The notes: generated from the sequence alone by a model not told the origin. Counted from the first letter of the stretch, positions 18,043 to 27,049 are shown. The stretch is 57,986 bases of DNA from RUG563 sp964423675 (GCA_964423675.1 CAYRFP010000007.1:1-57986); one strand, 5' to 3'. Numbers and translations are program-made.

Positions 18043-19359
18043 ATGCCGAAGATTACCTTTATGGGCGCTGGCTCCACGGTGTTCGCTAAAAACGTACTGG
18101 GTGACAGCATGCTCGTCCCCTCTCTGGCCGAAAGCACCATTGCGCTGTACGACATCGACCCCAAGCGCCTGGACGAAAGCTATCTGATGCTCACCGCTAT
18201 CAGCAACAATCTGGGCAACAAGGCTAAAATTGAAAAGTACTGCGGCGTGGAAAACCGTAAAGATGCGCTGCGCGGCGCCAATTACGTGGTCAACGCCATT
18301 CAGGTTGGTTTGTATGAGCCCTGCACTGTGACAGACTTCGAAATTCCCAAGAAATATGGTCTGCGTCAGACCATCGCCGACACGCTGGGCATCGGGGGTA
18401 TCTTCCGCGCTCTGCGTACCATCCCAGTGATGTTTGATTTTGCCAAGGACATGGAAGAAGTATGCCCCAATGCCTGGTTCCTTAATTATACCAACCCGAT
18501 GGCCATGCTCGCCGGCGCAATGCAGCGCTATACCGGCATTAAAACCGTGGGGCTTTGCCACAGCGTGCAAACCTGTGTGCGCGATCTGATGAACCATGTC
18601 GGCATGGAAGATCAGTACGATCCCGCCGTTATGCAGTGGAAAATTGCAGGCATCAACCATCAGGCCTGGCTGCTGGAAGTCACCAAGAACGGCAAGGATA
18701 TCTATCCTGAAATCAAGCGCGCCGCTGAAAACGTACCTGCGGACTGCAAGGATCTGGTACGCCTGGAAATCATGAAGCGGTTCGGCTATTATGTTACTGA
18801 ATCCAGTGAGCACAACGCCGAATACATGCCTTTCTTTATTAAGGACAAATATCCCGAACTGATCGAAAAATTCAACATCCCTCTGGACGAATATCCCCGC
18901 CGCTGCATCAAGCAGATCGCCGACTGGGAAAAGCGCCGGGATGAACTGACCAAGGATCCGCATCTGACCCATACCCGCAGCCGCGAATATGCCAGCTATA
19001 TCATGGAAGCCATGGAAACCAACGTGCCTTACAAAATCGGTGGCAACGTGATCAACAATGGCCTGATCACCAACCTGCCCCGGAACGCCTGCGTGGAAGT
19101 TCCCTGTCTGGTGGATGCCAGCGGCGTAACGCCCTGCTTCGTTGGCGATCTGCCCGAGCAGTGCGCTGCCATGAACCGCACCAATATCAACGTGCAGCTT
19201 CTGACCATCCAGGCCGCCGTTACCCACAAGACGGATTACATTTATCAGGCTGCCATGATGGATCCCCATTGCCAAAGCGAGTTGAGCATTGATGACATCG
19301 TGGCAATGTGTGACGAACTGATTCAGGCACATGCGGGCTGGCTGCCGGAATACCATTAA
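18043..19359 (+). CDS. melA: Alpha-galactosidase, glycoside hydrolase family 4
   Basis: Hydrolyses alpha-galactosides such as melibiose by the NAD- and Mn-dependent redox mechanism unique to GH4. The 438 residues begin with the Rossmann motif FMGAGSTVF (6-14), contain NYTNPMAM near 148-155, the CHSV motif at 172-175 that supplies the metal-binding cysteine and marks the MelA/alpha-galacturonidase branch, and GINHQAW near 203. ATG at 18043 follows GGAGG with 8 nt spacing; an in-frame ATG five codons earlier overlaps that site. Divergent AraC regulator upstream, terminator downstream, and no sugar transporter next to it, so substrate uptake must come from elsewhere. Alpha-galacturonidase or alpha-glucuronidase activity cannot be excluded. 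Confidence 0.88.
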   Translation: MPKITFMGAGSTVFAKNVLGDSMLVPSLAESTIALYDIDPKRLDESYLMLTAISNNLGNKAKIEKYCGVENRKDALRGANYVVNAIQVGLYEPCTVTDFEIPKKYGLRQTIADTLGIGGIFRALRTIPVMFDFAKDMEEVCPNAWFLNYTNPMAMLAGAMQRYTGIKTVGLCHSVQTCVRDLMNHVGMEDQYDPAVMQWKIAGINHQAWLLEVTKNGKDIYPEIKRAAENVPADCKDLVRLEIMKRFGYYVTESSEHNAEYMPFFIKDKYPELIEKFNIPLDEYPRRCIKQIADWEKRRDELTKDPHLTHTRSREYASYIMEAMETNVPYKIGGNVINNGLITNLPRNACVEVPCLVDASGVTPCFVGDLPEQCAAMNRTNINVQLLTIQAAVTHKTDYIYQAAMMDPHCQSELSIDDIVAMCDELIQAHAGWLPEYH

Positions 19360-19388
19360 TCTCCTGCCATAAAACTACAGGTTACAAG

Positions 19389-19421
19389 AAGCGACGCAGT
19401 TTGATGCTGCGCCGCTTTTTT
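19389..19421 (+). terminator. Intrinsic terminator after melA
   Basis: AAGCGACGCAG (19389-19399) and CTGCGCCGCTT (19407-19417) pair with one mismatch, followed by TTTT. Confidence 0.75.
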
Positions 19422-19445
19422 GCTTGAGCATTAACAGTAAAAAAG

Positions 19446-19489
19446 CAGAAGGGAGACGGCTCCTTCCGAAGCGTCTCCCTTCTGTTTTT
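19446..19489 (-). terminator. Strong terminator after tpiA (also works on plus strand)
   Basis: Thirteen-base perfect arms (CAGAAGGGAGACG at 19446-19458 and its complement at 19472-19484). A-rich on the left and T-rich on the right, so it terminates the minus-strand cggR-pgk-tpiA transcript and backs up the melA terminator. Confidence 0.85.
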
Positions 19490-19505
19490 ATGGCTGTTTA
19501 TGCGC

Positions 19506-20258
19506 TTATTTATCGTAATTAACAACCAGAGAAAAGTCCGGCGCCTTCAGAGACGCACCGCCGATCAGGCCACCATCGATTTCAGGCTGCGCCATCAGGC
19601 CCTTCACGTTCTTGGGGTTCATGCTGCCGCCATATTGAATGCGCACTGCATCGGCCACAGCCTGCCCATACTTCCGGGCGATAGCCGCGCGAATCACGCC
19701 GATGGTTTCATTCGCCTGCTCGTCGGTAGCAGTCAGGCCGGTGCCAATCGCCCAAACAGGCTCATAAGCAATCACCACGTTCTTGATTTCGTCCTCGGTC
19801 AGGCCGTTCAGAGCGATCAGGGTCTGGTATTCCACCAGCGCATTGGTATAGCCCGCTTCGCGCTCTTCCTTGCGCTCACCCACACAGATGATGGGGGTCA
19901 GCCCGGCATGGACGGCGGCCAGCGTACGCAGGTTCACGGTAGCATCCGTTTCGCCGAAATACTGGCGGCGTTCGCTATGGCCGATAATGACGTATTCCAC
20001 GCCCATTTCCTTCAGCATAGCGGCGGAGATTTCGCCGGTATACGCGCCGGATTCCTTGAAATGGACATTCTGCGCGCCCACATGGATATTAGTACCCGCC
20101 GTTTCCTTCAGCACAGGGCACAGATCCACAAACGGAACGCAGACCACAACCGTGGCCTTCGCATCCGCCACCAGGGGCTTCAGTTCGCTGACCAGCGCCT
20201 TGGCCTCAGTGGGCGTTTTATTCATTTTCCAGTTGCCAGCAATAATGGGAGTACGCAT
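19506..20258 (-). CDS. tpiA: Triosephosphate isomerase
   Basis: Interconverts dihydroxyacetone phosphate and glyceraldehyde 3-phosphate. The 250 residues show NWKMN (9-13, catalytic lysine), IIGHSERR with the catalytic histidine, the catalytic glutamate in AYEPVWAIGTG, the phosphate-binding QYGGSM and GGASL near the end. ATG at 20258 follows AAGGAGG. It is the last gene of the cggR-pgk-tpiA operon, 153 nt after pgk, and ends at a strong terminator. Confidence 0.97.
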   Translation of the reverse strand: MRTPIIAGNWKMNKTPTEAKALVSELKPLVADAKATVVVCVPFVDLCPVLKETAGTNIHVGAQNVHFKESGAYTGEISAAMLKEMGVEYVIIGHSERRQYFGETDATVNLRTLAAVHAGLTPIICVGERKEEREAGYTNALVEYQTLIALNGLTEDEIKNVVIAYEPVWAIGTGLTATDEQANETIGVIRAAIARKYGQAVADAVRIQYGGSMNPKNVKGLMAQPEIDGGLIGGASLKAPDFSLVVNYDK

Positions 20259-20352
20259 ATATAGGAACCTCCTTCATGTAAGTAAGGCTTAGGCAAAGCC
20301 AAACAGATTAAGCCAGCAGATTTCCTCAGAGTCGCAAAAGCTTTGCTCTTGA

Positions 20353-20381
20353 AAAATGAAGGGGACGAACCCCTTCATTTT
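20353..20381 (-). other. Hairpin in the pgk-tpiA spacer
   Basis: Twelve-base perfect arms (AAAATGAAGGGG at 20353-20364 and complement at 20370-20381) with a 5-nt loop, followed on the minus strand by TTTTTC-like bases. It could be a leaky terminator or an mRNA-processing or stability hairpin between pgk and tpiA. A second small stem (CCGAT/ATCGG, 20388-20401) lies beside it. Confidence 0.6.
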
Positions 20382-20411
20382 CAGATCCGATAGAAATCGG
20401 GCTGCGTTTCA

Positions 20412-21602
20412 TTATTTATTGTTCAGCGCGGCCACGCCGGGCAGTTCGATGCCTTCCAGGAACTCCAGGGAAGCGCCGCCGCCGGTAGACACATGGGTCA
20501 CCTTATCGGCATAGCCCAGCTTCTGGATCGCAGCAGCGCTGTCGCCGCCACCGATGATGGTGATGCCAGGGTTTTCAGCCACAGCCTGCGCCACAGCGCG
20601 GGTACCTTCGGCGAACACAGGGAATTCGGACACGCCCATGGGACCATTCCAGATGATAGTATGCGCGCGTTTAACTTCGTTGACGAACATTTCCCGGGTC
20701 ACAGGGCCGATATCCATGCCCTCAAAGCCATCGGGAATTTCCTGAGAATGGACGGTGATATGCAGGCAATCATTGCTGAAAGCGTTGCCGGCTTCGTTGT
20801 CCACAGGCAGCACGATGCGCTTGCCCTTATAAGCGGCCCGGGCCAGCAGTTCCTTCGCCAAATCCAGCTTATCATCTTCGCACAGGCTATTGCCGATATG
20901 GCCGCCCATGGCCTTCTGGAAGGTATACGCCATGCCGCCGCCGATGATCAGCACATCCACCTTTTCCAGCAGGTTGTTGATTACGCCGATTTTATCAGAC
21001 ACCTTCGCGCCGCCTAGGATGGCCAGGAAGGGCCGTTCGGGGTTTTCCAGCGCGCCGCCCATGATGCGCAGTTCCTTTTCGATCAGATAGCCGCACACAG
21101 AGGGGAGATAATGGGTCACGCCCTCGGTAGACGCATGGGCGCGATGGGCGGTGCCGAAGGCATCGTTCACATAAATTTCGCCGTAGGAGGCCAGCTTCTT
21201 GGCGAACTCAGGATCGTTCTTTTCTTCTTCCTTATGGAAGCGCAGGTTTTCCAGCAGGCAAACCTGACCCTCTTCCAAAGAGGCGACGATGGCGTCGGCG
21301 TCTTCGCCGATCACGTCCTTGGCCATCTTCACTTCCTTACCCAGCAGCTCGGACAGGCGAACGGCCACGGGAGCCAGGGAATACTTCATATTGAATTCGC
21401 CCTTGGGACGGCCCATATGGCTGCACAGAACAACCTTCGCGTTATGCTCCATCAGATACTTGATGGTGGGCAGCGCGCCCGTGATGCGGTTTTCATCAGT
21501 AATCTTCTTGTTCTCGTCCATGGGCACGTTAAAATCCACGCGCACCAATACCCGCTTGCCGGAAACGTTTACATCCTCAATGGTTTTTTTGTTCAGGTTC
21601 AT
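20412..21602 (-). CDS. pgk: Phosphoglycerate kinase
   Basis: Transfers phosphate from 1,3-bisphosphoglycerate to ADP. The 396 residues start MNLNKKTIEDVNVSGKRVLVRVDFNVP, the PGK signature; later come LCSHMGRPKG (substrate-binding arginine), LENLRFHKEE, AFGTAHRAHAST, ILGGAKVSDK, and the nucleotide site GGGDSAAAI near 370. ATG at 21602 follows GGAG with TGCCAGATC in between; the frame is open 11 more codons without homology. It is the second gene of the operon, 94 nt after cggR. That gap holds a hairpin (AGGCCG/CGGCCT near 21663-21678), in the place where gapA would stand in many Bacillota. Confidence 0.97.
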   Translation of the reverse strand: MNLNKKTIEDVNVSGKRVLVRVDFNVPMDENKKITDENRITGALPTIKYLMEHNAKVVLCSHMGRPKGEFNMKYSLAPVAVRLSELLGKEVKMAKDVIGEDADAIVASLEEGQVCLLENLRFHKEEEKNDPEFAKKLASYGEIYVNDAFGTAHRAHASTEGVTHYLPSVCGYLIEKELRIMGGALENPERPFLAILGGAKVSDKIGVINNLLEKVDVLIIGGGMAYTFQKAMGGHIGNSLCEDDKLDLAKELLARAAYKGKRIVLPVDNEAGNAFSNDCLHITVHSQEIPDGFEGMDIGPVTREMFVNEVKRAHTIIWNGPMGVSEFPVFAEGTRAVAQAVAENPGITIIGGGDSAAAIQKLGYADKVTHVSTGGGASLEFLEGIELPGVAALNNK

Positions 21603-21696
21603 GATCTGGCACTCCTTTTTTCCTTCAATTTTCATATTCAGGGTTCGGGGTGTTGTATGCCAAGGCCGTCATCGGCCTGGGTATCAGAAAAATCCA

Positions 21697-22731
21697 TCAG
21701 GCGCTTTCCGCATGCAGCAAATGCAAAATTCGCCGTGCTGCGCCTTCGTCCACAATCAGAGAATCATGGGCTGCATGCCGGGCCGAGGCGATAATAGCCT
21801 GCGCCTTGCGCTCGCCCGCCGCCACCATCACCAGCTTACTGCCCTCCTGGGCCACACCCATGCCAGTGCTAACCGTATTGGCCTGCATCACGGTTCGCCC
21901 CTGGAAATCAATAAACTCACCAAAGGCTTCGCCCACGGCATTTTTGCGCCGTAGCAGCTCCATCATGTCCGGGGGCAGCCTGCGCCGCTGCGCCATTTCA
22001 TCCGCTCGCCCCACGCCGTGAACCACCAGATCTGCATGCCGTAGGCAATCCAGCGTTTCCTGCACATCCGGCAACTTCACCATTTCCTGAAGCGCCGCCG
22101 CATCCAGCGTATCCGGCAGATGCATCACCCGGTATTGCCCGCCCAGACGACCGGCAATCTCCGCCGCCACCACGCTAGCCTGGGTTTCCACATTCGCACC
22201 CATGCCGCCGCGAGCCGGCACCACCATCACATCCATCGCCGCAGCAGACTGCATCCCCCGAGCCACCTCGCTCATGGTGCTTCCACCAGTCACGGCCAGG
22301 GTCATACCGCTTTGCATCAGCTTGTGAATGCGATGCGCCGCCGCGCGGCCTACATCCCGCAGCACCTGGCCGTCGCTATCCGCATTTCCGGCCACCACCA
22401 CCACATGCGCCACGCTCAGCGATCGGGCCAGAGCCTGTTCCAGCTTCGTTAGCCCGAAAATCGTGCGGCTCAGTTCCCGTGCGCCAGGCAAGATTTCCGC
22501 CGCCTGCGCCGTCAATTGCATGCCTGCCGCATCCATAGAGATCAGCCCCTGCTCCTTCAGCGCCGCAGCAGCAGCCCGAACCTCCCGTTCCGGCAGGCTC
22601 AGCCGCGCTGCCAGCGCCCTTCGACCCACTGGCTGCATGCTTTCAATACTGGAAAGCACCTGGGCCCGCCGGCCAATATCCGCCATCAAATCTGGCGCGA
22701 TGCGGCTCAGCACCTTCAGCTCCTCGTGCAA
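21697..22731 (-). CDS. cggR: SorC-family regulator of glycolytic genes (CggR)
   Basis: Repressor of central glycolytic genes, relieved by fructose 1,6-bisphosphate. 344 residues, close to Bacillus CggR: an N-terminal winged helix (about 1-85, with RRAQVLSSIESMQPVGRRALAARLSLPEREVR) and a C-terminal SorC sugar-binding domain with LAVTGGSTMSEVA, PARGGMGANVETQA and a VAAGERKAQAI end. The frame is open far upstream over DNA that codes another gene on the other strand, so the start is chosen by the GAAGGAGAGGG site: TTG at 22731, giving LHEELKVLSRIAPDL. A nearby CTG is an alternative. It is first in cggR-pgk-tpiA and overlooks a matching operator in its own leader, so autoregulation is likely. Confidence 0.88.
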   Translation of the reverse strand: MHEELKVLSRIAPDLMADIGRRAQVLSSIESMQPVGRRALAARLSLPEREVRAAAAALKEQGLISMDAAGMQLTAQAAEILPGARELSRTIFGLTKLEQALARSLSVAHVVVVAGNADSDGQVLRDVGRAAAHRIHKLMQSGMTLAVTGGSTMSEVARGMQSAAAMDVMVVPARGGMGANVETQASVVAAEIAGRLGGQYRVMHLPDTLDAAALQEMVKLPDVQETLDCLRHADLVVHGVGRADEMAQRRRLPPDMMELLRRKNAVGEAFGEFIDFQGRTVMQANTVSTGMGVAQEGSKLVMVAAGERKAQAIIASARHAAHDSLIVDEGAARRILHLLHAESA

Positions 22732-22753
22732 ATCCAGATCCCTCTCCTTCTTG

Positions 22754-22788
22754 GACAGACATTGCCCCGCCGGGCAAATTATGCCCCG
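22754..22788 (-). promoter_or_regulatory. CggR operator
   Basis: Minus strand reads CGGGGC-N6-TGCC-N3-CGGGGC-N6-TGTC. The Bacillus subtilis CggR operator is CGGGAC-N6-TGTC-N4-CGGGAC-N6-TGTC, so the architecture matches with one substitution per half and a spacer shorter by one. It begins at about the transcription start, a good place for a roadblock repressor. Confidence 0.75.
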
Positions 22789-22794
22789 CATCAT

Positions 22795-22823
22795 AGTATA
22801 CCATATTGTTTCCAGCTTGTAAA
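22795..22823 (-). promoter_or_regulatory. Sigma-A promoter of cggR-pgk-tpiA
   Basis: Minus strand: TTTACA (22818-22823), 17 bp, TATACT (22795-22800). The start would be near 22788, directly at the operator. Confidence 0.8.
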
Positions 22824-22893
22824 GGGGCGAAACAGCTTTTCCAGCTCCTTTTGCAAAGGAACGATAATTTTTGTTTTCATTTCGTTTTCGCGC

Positions 22894-22922
22894 TTGCTTC
22901 CCCCGGCGGCGCGTGCTATAAT
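22894..22922 (+). promoter_or_regulatory. Sigma-A promoter of the DUF1846 gene
   Basis: TTGCTT (22894-22899), 17 bp, TATAAT (22917-22922) with TGC before it, an extended -10. Confidence 0.75.
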
Positions 22923-22962
22923 AGCGCAGTGTGTTTTGAAAAAAAGAATGGGGGAAAAAGCC

Positions 22963-24444
22963 ATGCAGATCGGATTTGACCATGATAAATATACCGTCAT
23001 GCAGTCCGCGCATATCAGGGAGCGCATTGCTGCCTTCGGGGGCAAGCTTTATCTGGAATTGGGAGGAAAACTCTTTGATGATTACCATGCCTCCCGCGTG
23101 CTGCCAGGCTTTCGCCCGGACAGCAAAATGACCATGCTGCTCAACCTGAAGGATCAGGCTGAGCTGGTCATCGCCATCAGCGCCGATGATATTGAAAAAA
23201 ACAAGGTTCGCGGAGATCTGGGCATCACCTATGACGCAGACGTCCTGCGCCTGATTGATGCCTTCCGGGCTATCGGGCTGTATGTAGGCAGCGTGGTACT
23301 CACCCGCTGGCGCAACCAGCACAACACCGTGGCCTTTAAGCAGCGGCTGGAAAGCCTGGGTGTGAAGGTTTATTGCCATTATCCCATCGAAGGCTATCCT
23401 TATAATGTGCAGCATATCGTCAGCGATGCCGGGTTTGGCGTAAATGAATATATCGAAACCACCCGCCCCCTGATTCTTGTCACCGCGCCCGGCCCGGGGA
23501 GCGGAAAAATGGCCGTCTGTCTCAGCCAGCTGTATCAGGATCATCAGCGGGGCATTCAGGCGGGTTACGCCAAATTTGAAACCTTCCCCATCTGGAATCT
23601 TCCGTTGAAGCACCCGGTGAACGTAGCCTACGAGGCCGCAACAGTGGATCTGAACGACGTGAACATGATCGATCCCTTCCATTTGGAAGCCTATGGCCAA
23701 ACAACCGTGAATTACAACCGGGACATCGAAATTTTCCCCGTCCTTAACGCGGTCTTTGAAAAAATTTATGGCAAATCTCCCTATAAATCCCCCACAGATA
23801 TGGGCGTAAACATGGTGGGCAACTGCATCATTGATGACGAGGTCTGCAAGGCTGCCGCCCGGCAGGAAGTGATCCGCCGCTATTATTCTGCCCGCTGCGA
23901 AGCGCGCAAAGGGCACGGCTCGGAGGCGGATGTGGAAAAGCTGCAAATTCTGATGCAGCAGATGGGGCTCTCGGATGCAGATCGTCCGGTAATCGCTGCT
24001 GCACGCCGCCGGAGCGAGGATACCGGCGCGCCCGCCGCAGCTTTGCAGCTGCCGGACGGACGGATTGTTACCGGAAAAACCTCCAGCCTGCTTGGGCCCT
24101 CTGCCGCGCTTTTGCTCAATGCGCTCAAGGCGCTGGGGGGAATCCCCAAGGAGGAGCATCTGATCTCCCCTTCGGTGATTGAGCCCATTCAGACCCTGAA
24201 ATGCGACTATCTGGGCAACCATAATCCCCGGCTGCATACGGATGAAATCCTCCTGGCGCTGTCCATCTGCGCCGCTACTGATGAATCCGCCGCCCGGGCG
24301 CTGCGCCAGCTGCCGCAGCTGAAATCCTGTGATGCGCATTCCACTGTCATTCTCGCGCAGGTGGATGACAACGTGTTCCGTCGCCTAAAAATTAACATCA
24401 CCTGCGATCCCCGCTATCAAAGCCGCAAGCTGTATCATCGATAA
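22963..24444 (+). CDS. DUF1846 domain-containing protein
   Basis: 493 residues, the usual length for the DUF1846 (UPF0371) family; the match runs end to end, from IGFDHDKYTVMQSAHIRERI to DPRYQSRKLYHR. Structures of the family show a nucleotide-binding-like fold (the motif VTAPGPGSGKMAVCLSQLY near 170-190 resembles a P-loop), but the reaction is not established. ATG at 22963 follows GGGGGA; an in-frame ATG five codons earlier overlaps that site. Monocistronic, with its own extended -10 promoter and ended by a bidirectional terminator. Widespread in Clostridia and lactobacilli. Confidence 0.88.
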   Translation: MQIGFDHDKYTVMQSAHIRERIAAFGGKLYLELGGKLFDDYHASRVLPGFRPDSKMTMLLNLKDQAELVIAISADDIEKNKVRGDLGITYDADVLRLIDAFRAIGLYVGSVVLTRWRNQHNTVAFKQRLESLGVKVYCHYPIEGYPYNVQHIVSDAGFGVNEYIETTRPLILVTAPGPGSGKMAVCLSQLYQDHQRGIQAGYAKFETFPIWNLPLKHPVNVAYEAATVDLNDVNMIDPFHLEAYGQTTVNYNRDIEIFPVLNAVFEKIYGKSPYKSPTDMGVNMVGNCIIDDEVCKAAARQEVIRRYYSARCEARKGHGSEADVEKLQILMQQMGLSDADRPVIAAARRRSEDTGAPAAALQLPDGRIVTGKTSSLLGPSAALLLNALKALGGIPKEEHLISPSVIEPIQTLKCDYLGNHNPRLHTDEILLALSICAATDESAARALRQLPQLKSCDAHSTVILAQVDDNVFRRLKINITCDPRYQSRKLYHR

Positions 24445-24480
24445 ATGAACCGGCCTTTCGAGAGCCTATCAAAGCAATGA

Positions 24481-24530
24481 GCCCCGGGACGAAAAACGGT
24501 TTCTTTCGTTTTCGCATCCCGGGGCATTTT
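24481..24530. terminator. Bidirectional terminator between DUF1846 gene and kbl
   Basis: GCCCCGGGA (24481-24489) pairs with TCCCGGGGC (24517-24525), and CGAAAA with TTTTCG inside. TTTT follows on the plus side. It can end both convergent transcripts. Confidence 0.75.
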
Positions 24531-24572
24531 AATATTTTTTTGAGCGCGCTGCTCTGTATCAGCACGTCTTTT

Positions 24573-25757
24573 TTATAGGCCCATTTCCTTCTTCACCTGG
24601 GCGAAGCAATCCACAGCGAAGCGCAGATCTTCCATAGAATGACCGGCGCTGACCTGGGTGCGAATCCGCGCCTTGCCCTGGGGCACAACGGGATAGCAGA
24701 AGGAAACCACATAAACGCCTTTTTGCAGCATCCTCTCGGCAAATTCCTTGGCCACATGAGCGTCATAAAGCATCACCGGCACGATAGGGTGCGTACTTTC
24801 CGGCACGTCAAAGCCCAGTTCCACCAGCGCATTACGGAAATACCTGGTGTTTTCCTCCAGCTTGTCTCGCAGCGCCGTGGATTCCCGCAGCATTTCCATC
24901 ACCTTCAGAGACGCGGCGCAAACCGCCGGAGCCAGCGTGTTGGAAAACAGATAAGGCCGGGATTTCTGCCGCAGCATATCAATGATCTCCTGCCGTGCCA
25001 GCGTGAAGCCGCCAGACGCACCGCCCAGTGCTTTGCCGAAGGTGCCCGTTAGGATATCTACCCGGCCCTGCACCCCACAATGCTCGATGGTGCCTCGGCC
25101 CGTTTTGCCCACAAAACCCGCCGCATGGCTGTCATCCACCATCACCAGCGCGCCGTATTCCTCCGCCAGATCGCAGATACCCTGCAAATTGGCAATGTAT
25201 CCATCCATGGAGAAAACGCCATCGGTGGCGATCATCTTAATTCGCGCGTCTTTGGCTTCCTCCAGCTTGGCGCGCAGATCCGCCATGTCATTGTTCTTAT
25301 AGCGATACCGCGTTGCCTTGCAAAGCCGCACCCCGTCGATAATCGAGGCATGGTTTAGCTCGTCGGAAATAATTGCGTCCTCCGCCGTGAGCAGCGTTTC
25401 AAACAAACCGCCGTTGGCATCGAAGCAGGAAGAATACAAAATCGCATCGTCAAAGCCGAAAAACTCCGAAATGGATTTTTCCAATTGCTTATGCACCTGC
25501 TGCGTACCACAAATAAACCGCACCGAGGACAAGCCGAAGCCCCATTGATCGTAGCTCGCCTTGGCGGCGGCGATCACCGCCGGATGATCCGCCAGACCCA
25601 AATAGTTATTGGCGCACAGGTTCAGCACGCCCTTGGTCGCCGTGGTATCCACCCGGGACTGCTGAGGCGTGGTAATAATCCGCTCGTCCTTATAGGTGCC
25701 GCTTTCGCGCATGGCAGAAAGCTGCTCCCGAAAAATTTCATACGCTTTTTCCCGCAT
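24573..25757 (-). CDS. kbl: Glycine C-acetyltransferase (2-amino-3-ketobutyrate CoA ligase)
   Basis: Splits 2-amino-3-ketobutyrate with CoA into glycine and acetyl-CoA, the second step of threonine breakdown. 394 residues of the alpha-oxoamine synthase family: CANNYLGLADHP (48-59), the substrate stretch FDANGGLFE (112-120), VDDSHAAGF (208-215), and the PLP lysine K242 in TGTFGKALGGASGG. The start is ATG at 25757, 3 nt after the tdh stop, so the two are tightly coupled. Ends at the bidirectional terminator. Confidence 0.96.
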   Translation of the reverse strand: MREKAYEIFREQLSAMRESGTYKDERIITTPQQSRVDTTATKGVLNLCANNYLGLADHPAVIAAAKASYDQWGFGLSSVRFICGTQQVHKQLEKSISEFFGFDDAILYSSCFDANGGLFETLLTAEDAIISDELNHASIIDGVRLCKATRYRYKNNDMADLRAKLEEAKDARIKMIATDGVFSMDGYIANLQGICDLAEEYGALVMVDDSHAAGFVGKTGRGTIEHCGVQGRVDILTGTFGKALGGASGGFTLARQEIIDMLRQKSRPYLFSNTLAPAVCAASLKVMEMLRESTALRDKLEENTRYFRNALVELGFDVPESTHPIVPVMLYDAHVAKEFAERMLQKGVYVVSFCYPVVPQGKARIRTQVSAGHSMEDLRFAVDCFAQVKKEMGL

Positions 25758-25760
25758 AAT

Positions 25761-26795
25761 TTATTTCCTCCAGTCCAGAATGACCTTGCCGCTCTGGCCC
25801 GATGCCATGGCTTCAAAGCCCTTTTCAAACTCTGTATAATGGAAACGATGGGTAATAATAGGATTCAGATCCAGGCCGCCCTGAATCATCGCCATCATCT
25901 TATACCAAGTTTCAAACATCTTCCGGCCATACACGCCCTGCACCGTCAGCCCCTTGAACACAATATCGTTCCAATTAATTGTGTCTTCCTTGCCGAAAAT
26001 GCCCAGCATGGCGATTTTTCCGCCATTACGCATATGTGAAAGCATCTGATGATATGCCGATGGCGCGCCGCTCATTTCCAGCCCCACATCGAACCCTTCC
26101 ACCATCGCGCTTTCCCGCATCACGGTTTCCAGATCCTCCTTGGCCACATTAACGGCAATCACGCCCATTTTCCGAGCCAACTCCAGCCGGTATTCATTCA
26201 CATCAGTGATCACCACCCGGCGCGCGCCATTCTTTTTGCAGATAGCCGCCGCCATCACGCCGATGGGGCCCGCGCCCGTGACCAGCACATCCTCGCCCAC
26301 CACATCAAACATCAGAGCGGTATGGGTGGCGTTTCCATAAGCGTCAAAGAAGGAAACGATGTCTTCATCCAGTCTTTCGTCAATCGGAATCACATTGCGG
26401 GCAGGAATGCACAGATACTCAGCAAATGCGCCATCCCGATTCACGCCCACGCCCAGCGTGTTTTTGCACCATTGGCCGTTGCCCGCCCGGCAGTTGCGGC
26501 AATGGCCGCAGACAATGTGGCCTTCGCCGCTGACGATCTCGCCAATATGCAGCCCCTGCACCATCTCGCCCATCTTCGCAATTTCGCCCACATATTCATG
26601 CCCTGCCACCAGCGGCGGCTGAATAGTGTTCTGTGCCCAGGCGTTCCACTGATAAATGTGCAGATCTGTGCCGCAGATCGCGGTTTTGTGGATCTTAATC
26701 AGCACCTCGTCTGCCTTGGGCTCTGGAACAGGAACCTGCACCAGCGTCAGCCCCGGCGCTGCGGATGTTTTCTGCAACGCATCCATCATCTGCAT
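25761..26795 (-). CDS. tdh: L-threonine 3-dehydrogenase
   Basis: Oxidises threonine to 2-amino-3-ketobutyrate with NAD. 344 residues, zinc-type medium-chain dehydrogenase: catalytic zinc cysteine C41 with H66 and E67 (AICGTDLH, AGHEYVG), structural zinc cysteines C96, C99, C102 and C110, and the NAD-binding GAGPIGVMAAA. ATG at 26795 is preceded by AGGAGGATTTGT; upstream open frame is not homologous. First gene of tdh-kbl, with its own sigma-A promoter. The pair gives a route from threonine to glycine and acetyl-CoA. Confidence 0.95.
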   Translation of the reverse strand: MQMMDALQKTSAAPGLTLVQVPVPEPKADEVLIKIHKTAICGTDLHIYQWNAWAQNTIQPPLVAGHEYVGEIAKMGEMVQGLHIGEIVSGEGHIVCGHCRNCRAGNGQWCKNTLGVGVNRDGAFAEYLCIPARNVIPIDERLDEDIVSFFDAYGNATHTALMFDVVGEDVLVTGAGPIGVMAAAICKKNGARRVVITDVNEYRLELARKMGVIAVNVAKEDLETVMRESAMVEGFDVGLEMSGAPSAYHQMLSHMRNGGKIAMLGIFGKEDTINWNDIVFKGLTVQGVYGRKMFETWYKMMAMIQGGLDLNPIITHRFHYTEFEKGFEAMASGQSGKVILDWRK

Positions 26796-26861
26796 ACAAA
26801 TCCTCCTCACAAAGACGTTTGTTTTCGATACAAAAACAGCTTTTGCTGTGTCATCAATAGC

Positions 26862-26890
26862 ATTATAGCATGCTTTTAGCCATATTTCAA
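26862..26890 (-). promoter_or_regulatory. Sigma-A promoter of tdh-kbl
   Basis: Minus strand: TTGAAA (26885-26890), 17 bp, TATAAT (26862-26867). About 60 nt of leader precede the ATG. Confidence 0.75.
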
Positions 26891-27049
26891 CCAGAATTTC
26901 TATATTGATTTCGTAGATGGATGTCCGTTGCCCGCGGACAAAGCTGTTTTTTTCGCTCTGCTGCAAAAGAATCTCCGCCTGTACTTGCGCGGCAACGGCG
27001 GCGCATAATATTTTCTTGTCGGTTCCCCGGGTTTCTCTTGAAAAATCTC

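Noticed and set aside
22732..24339. Upstream extension of the cggR frame to about 880 codons
   Set aside because: The extra part is antisense to the DUF1846 gene and crosses both promoters; the ribosome-binding site places the cggR start at 22731.
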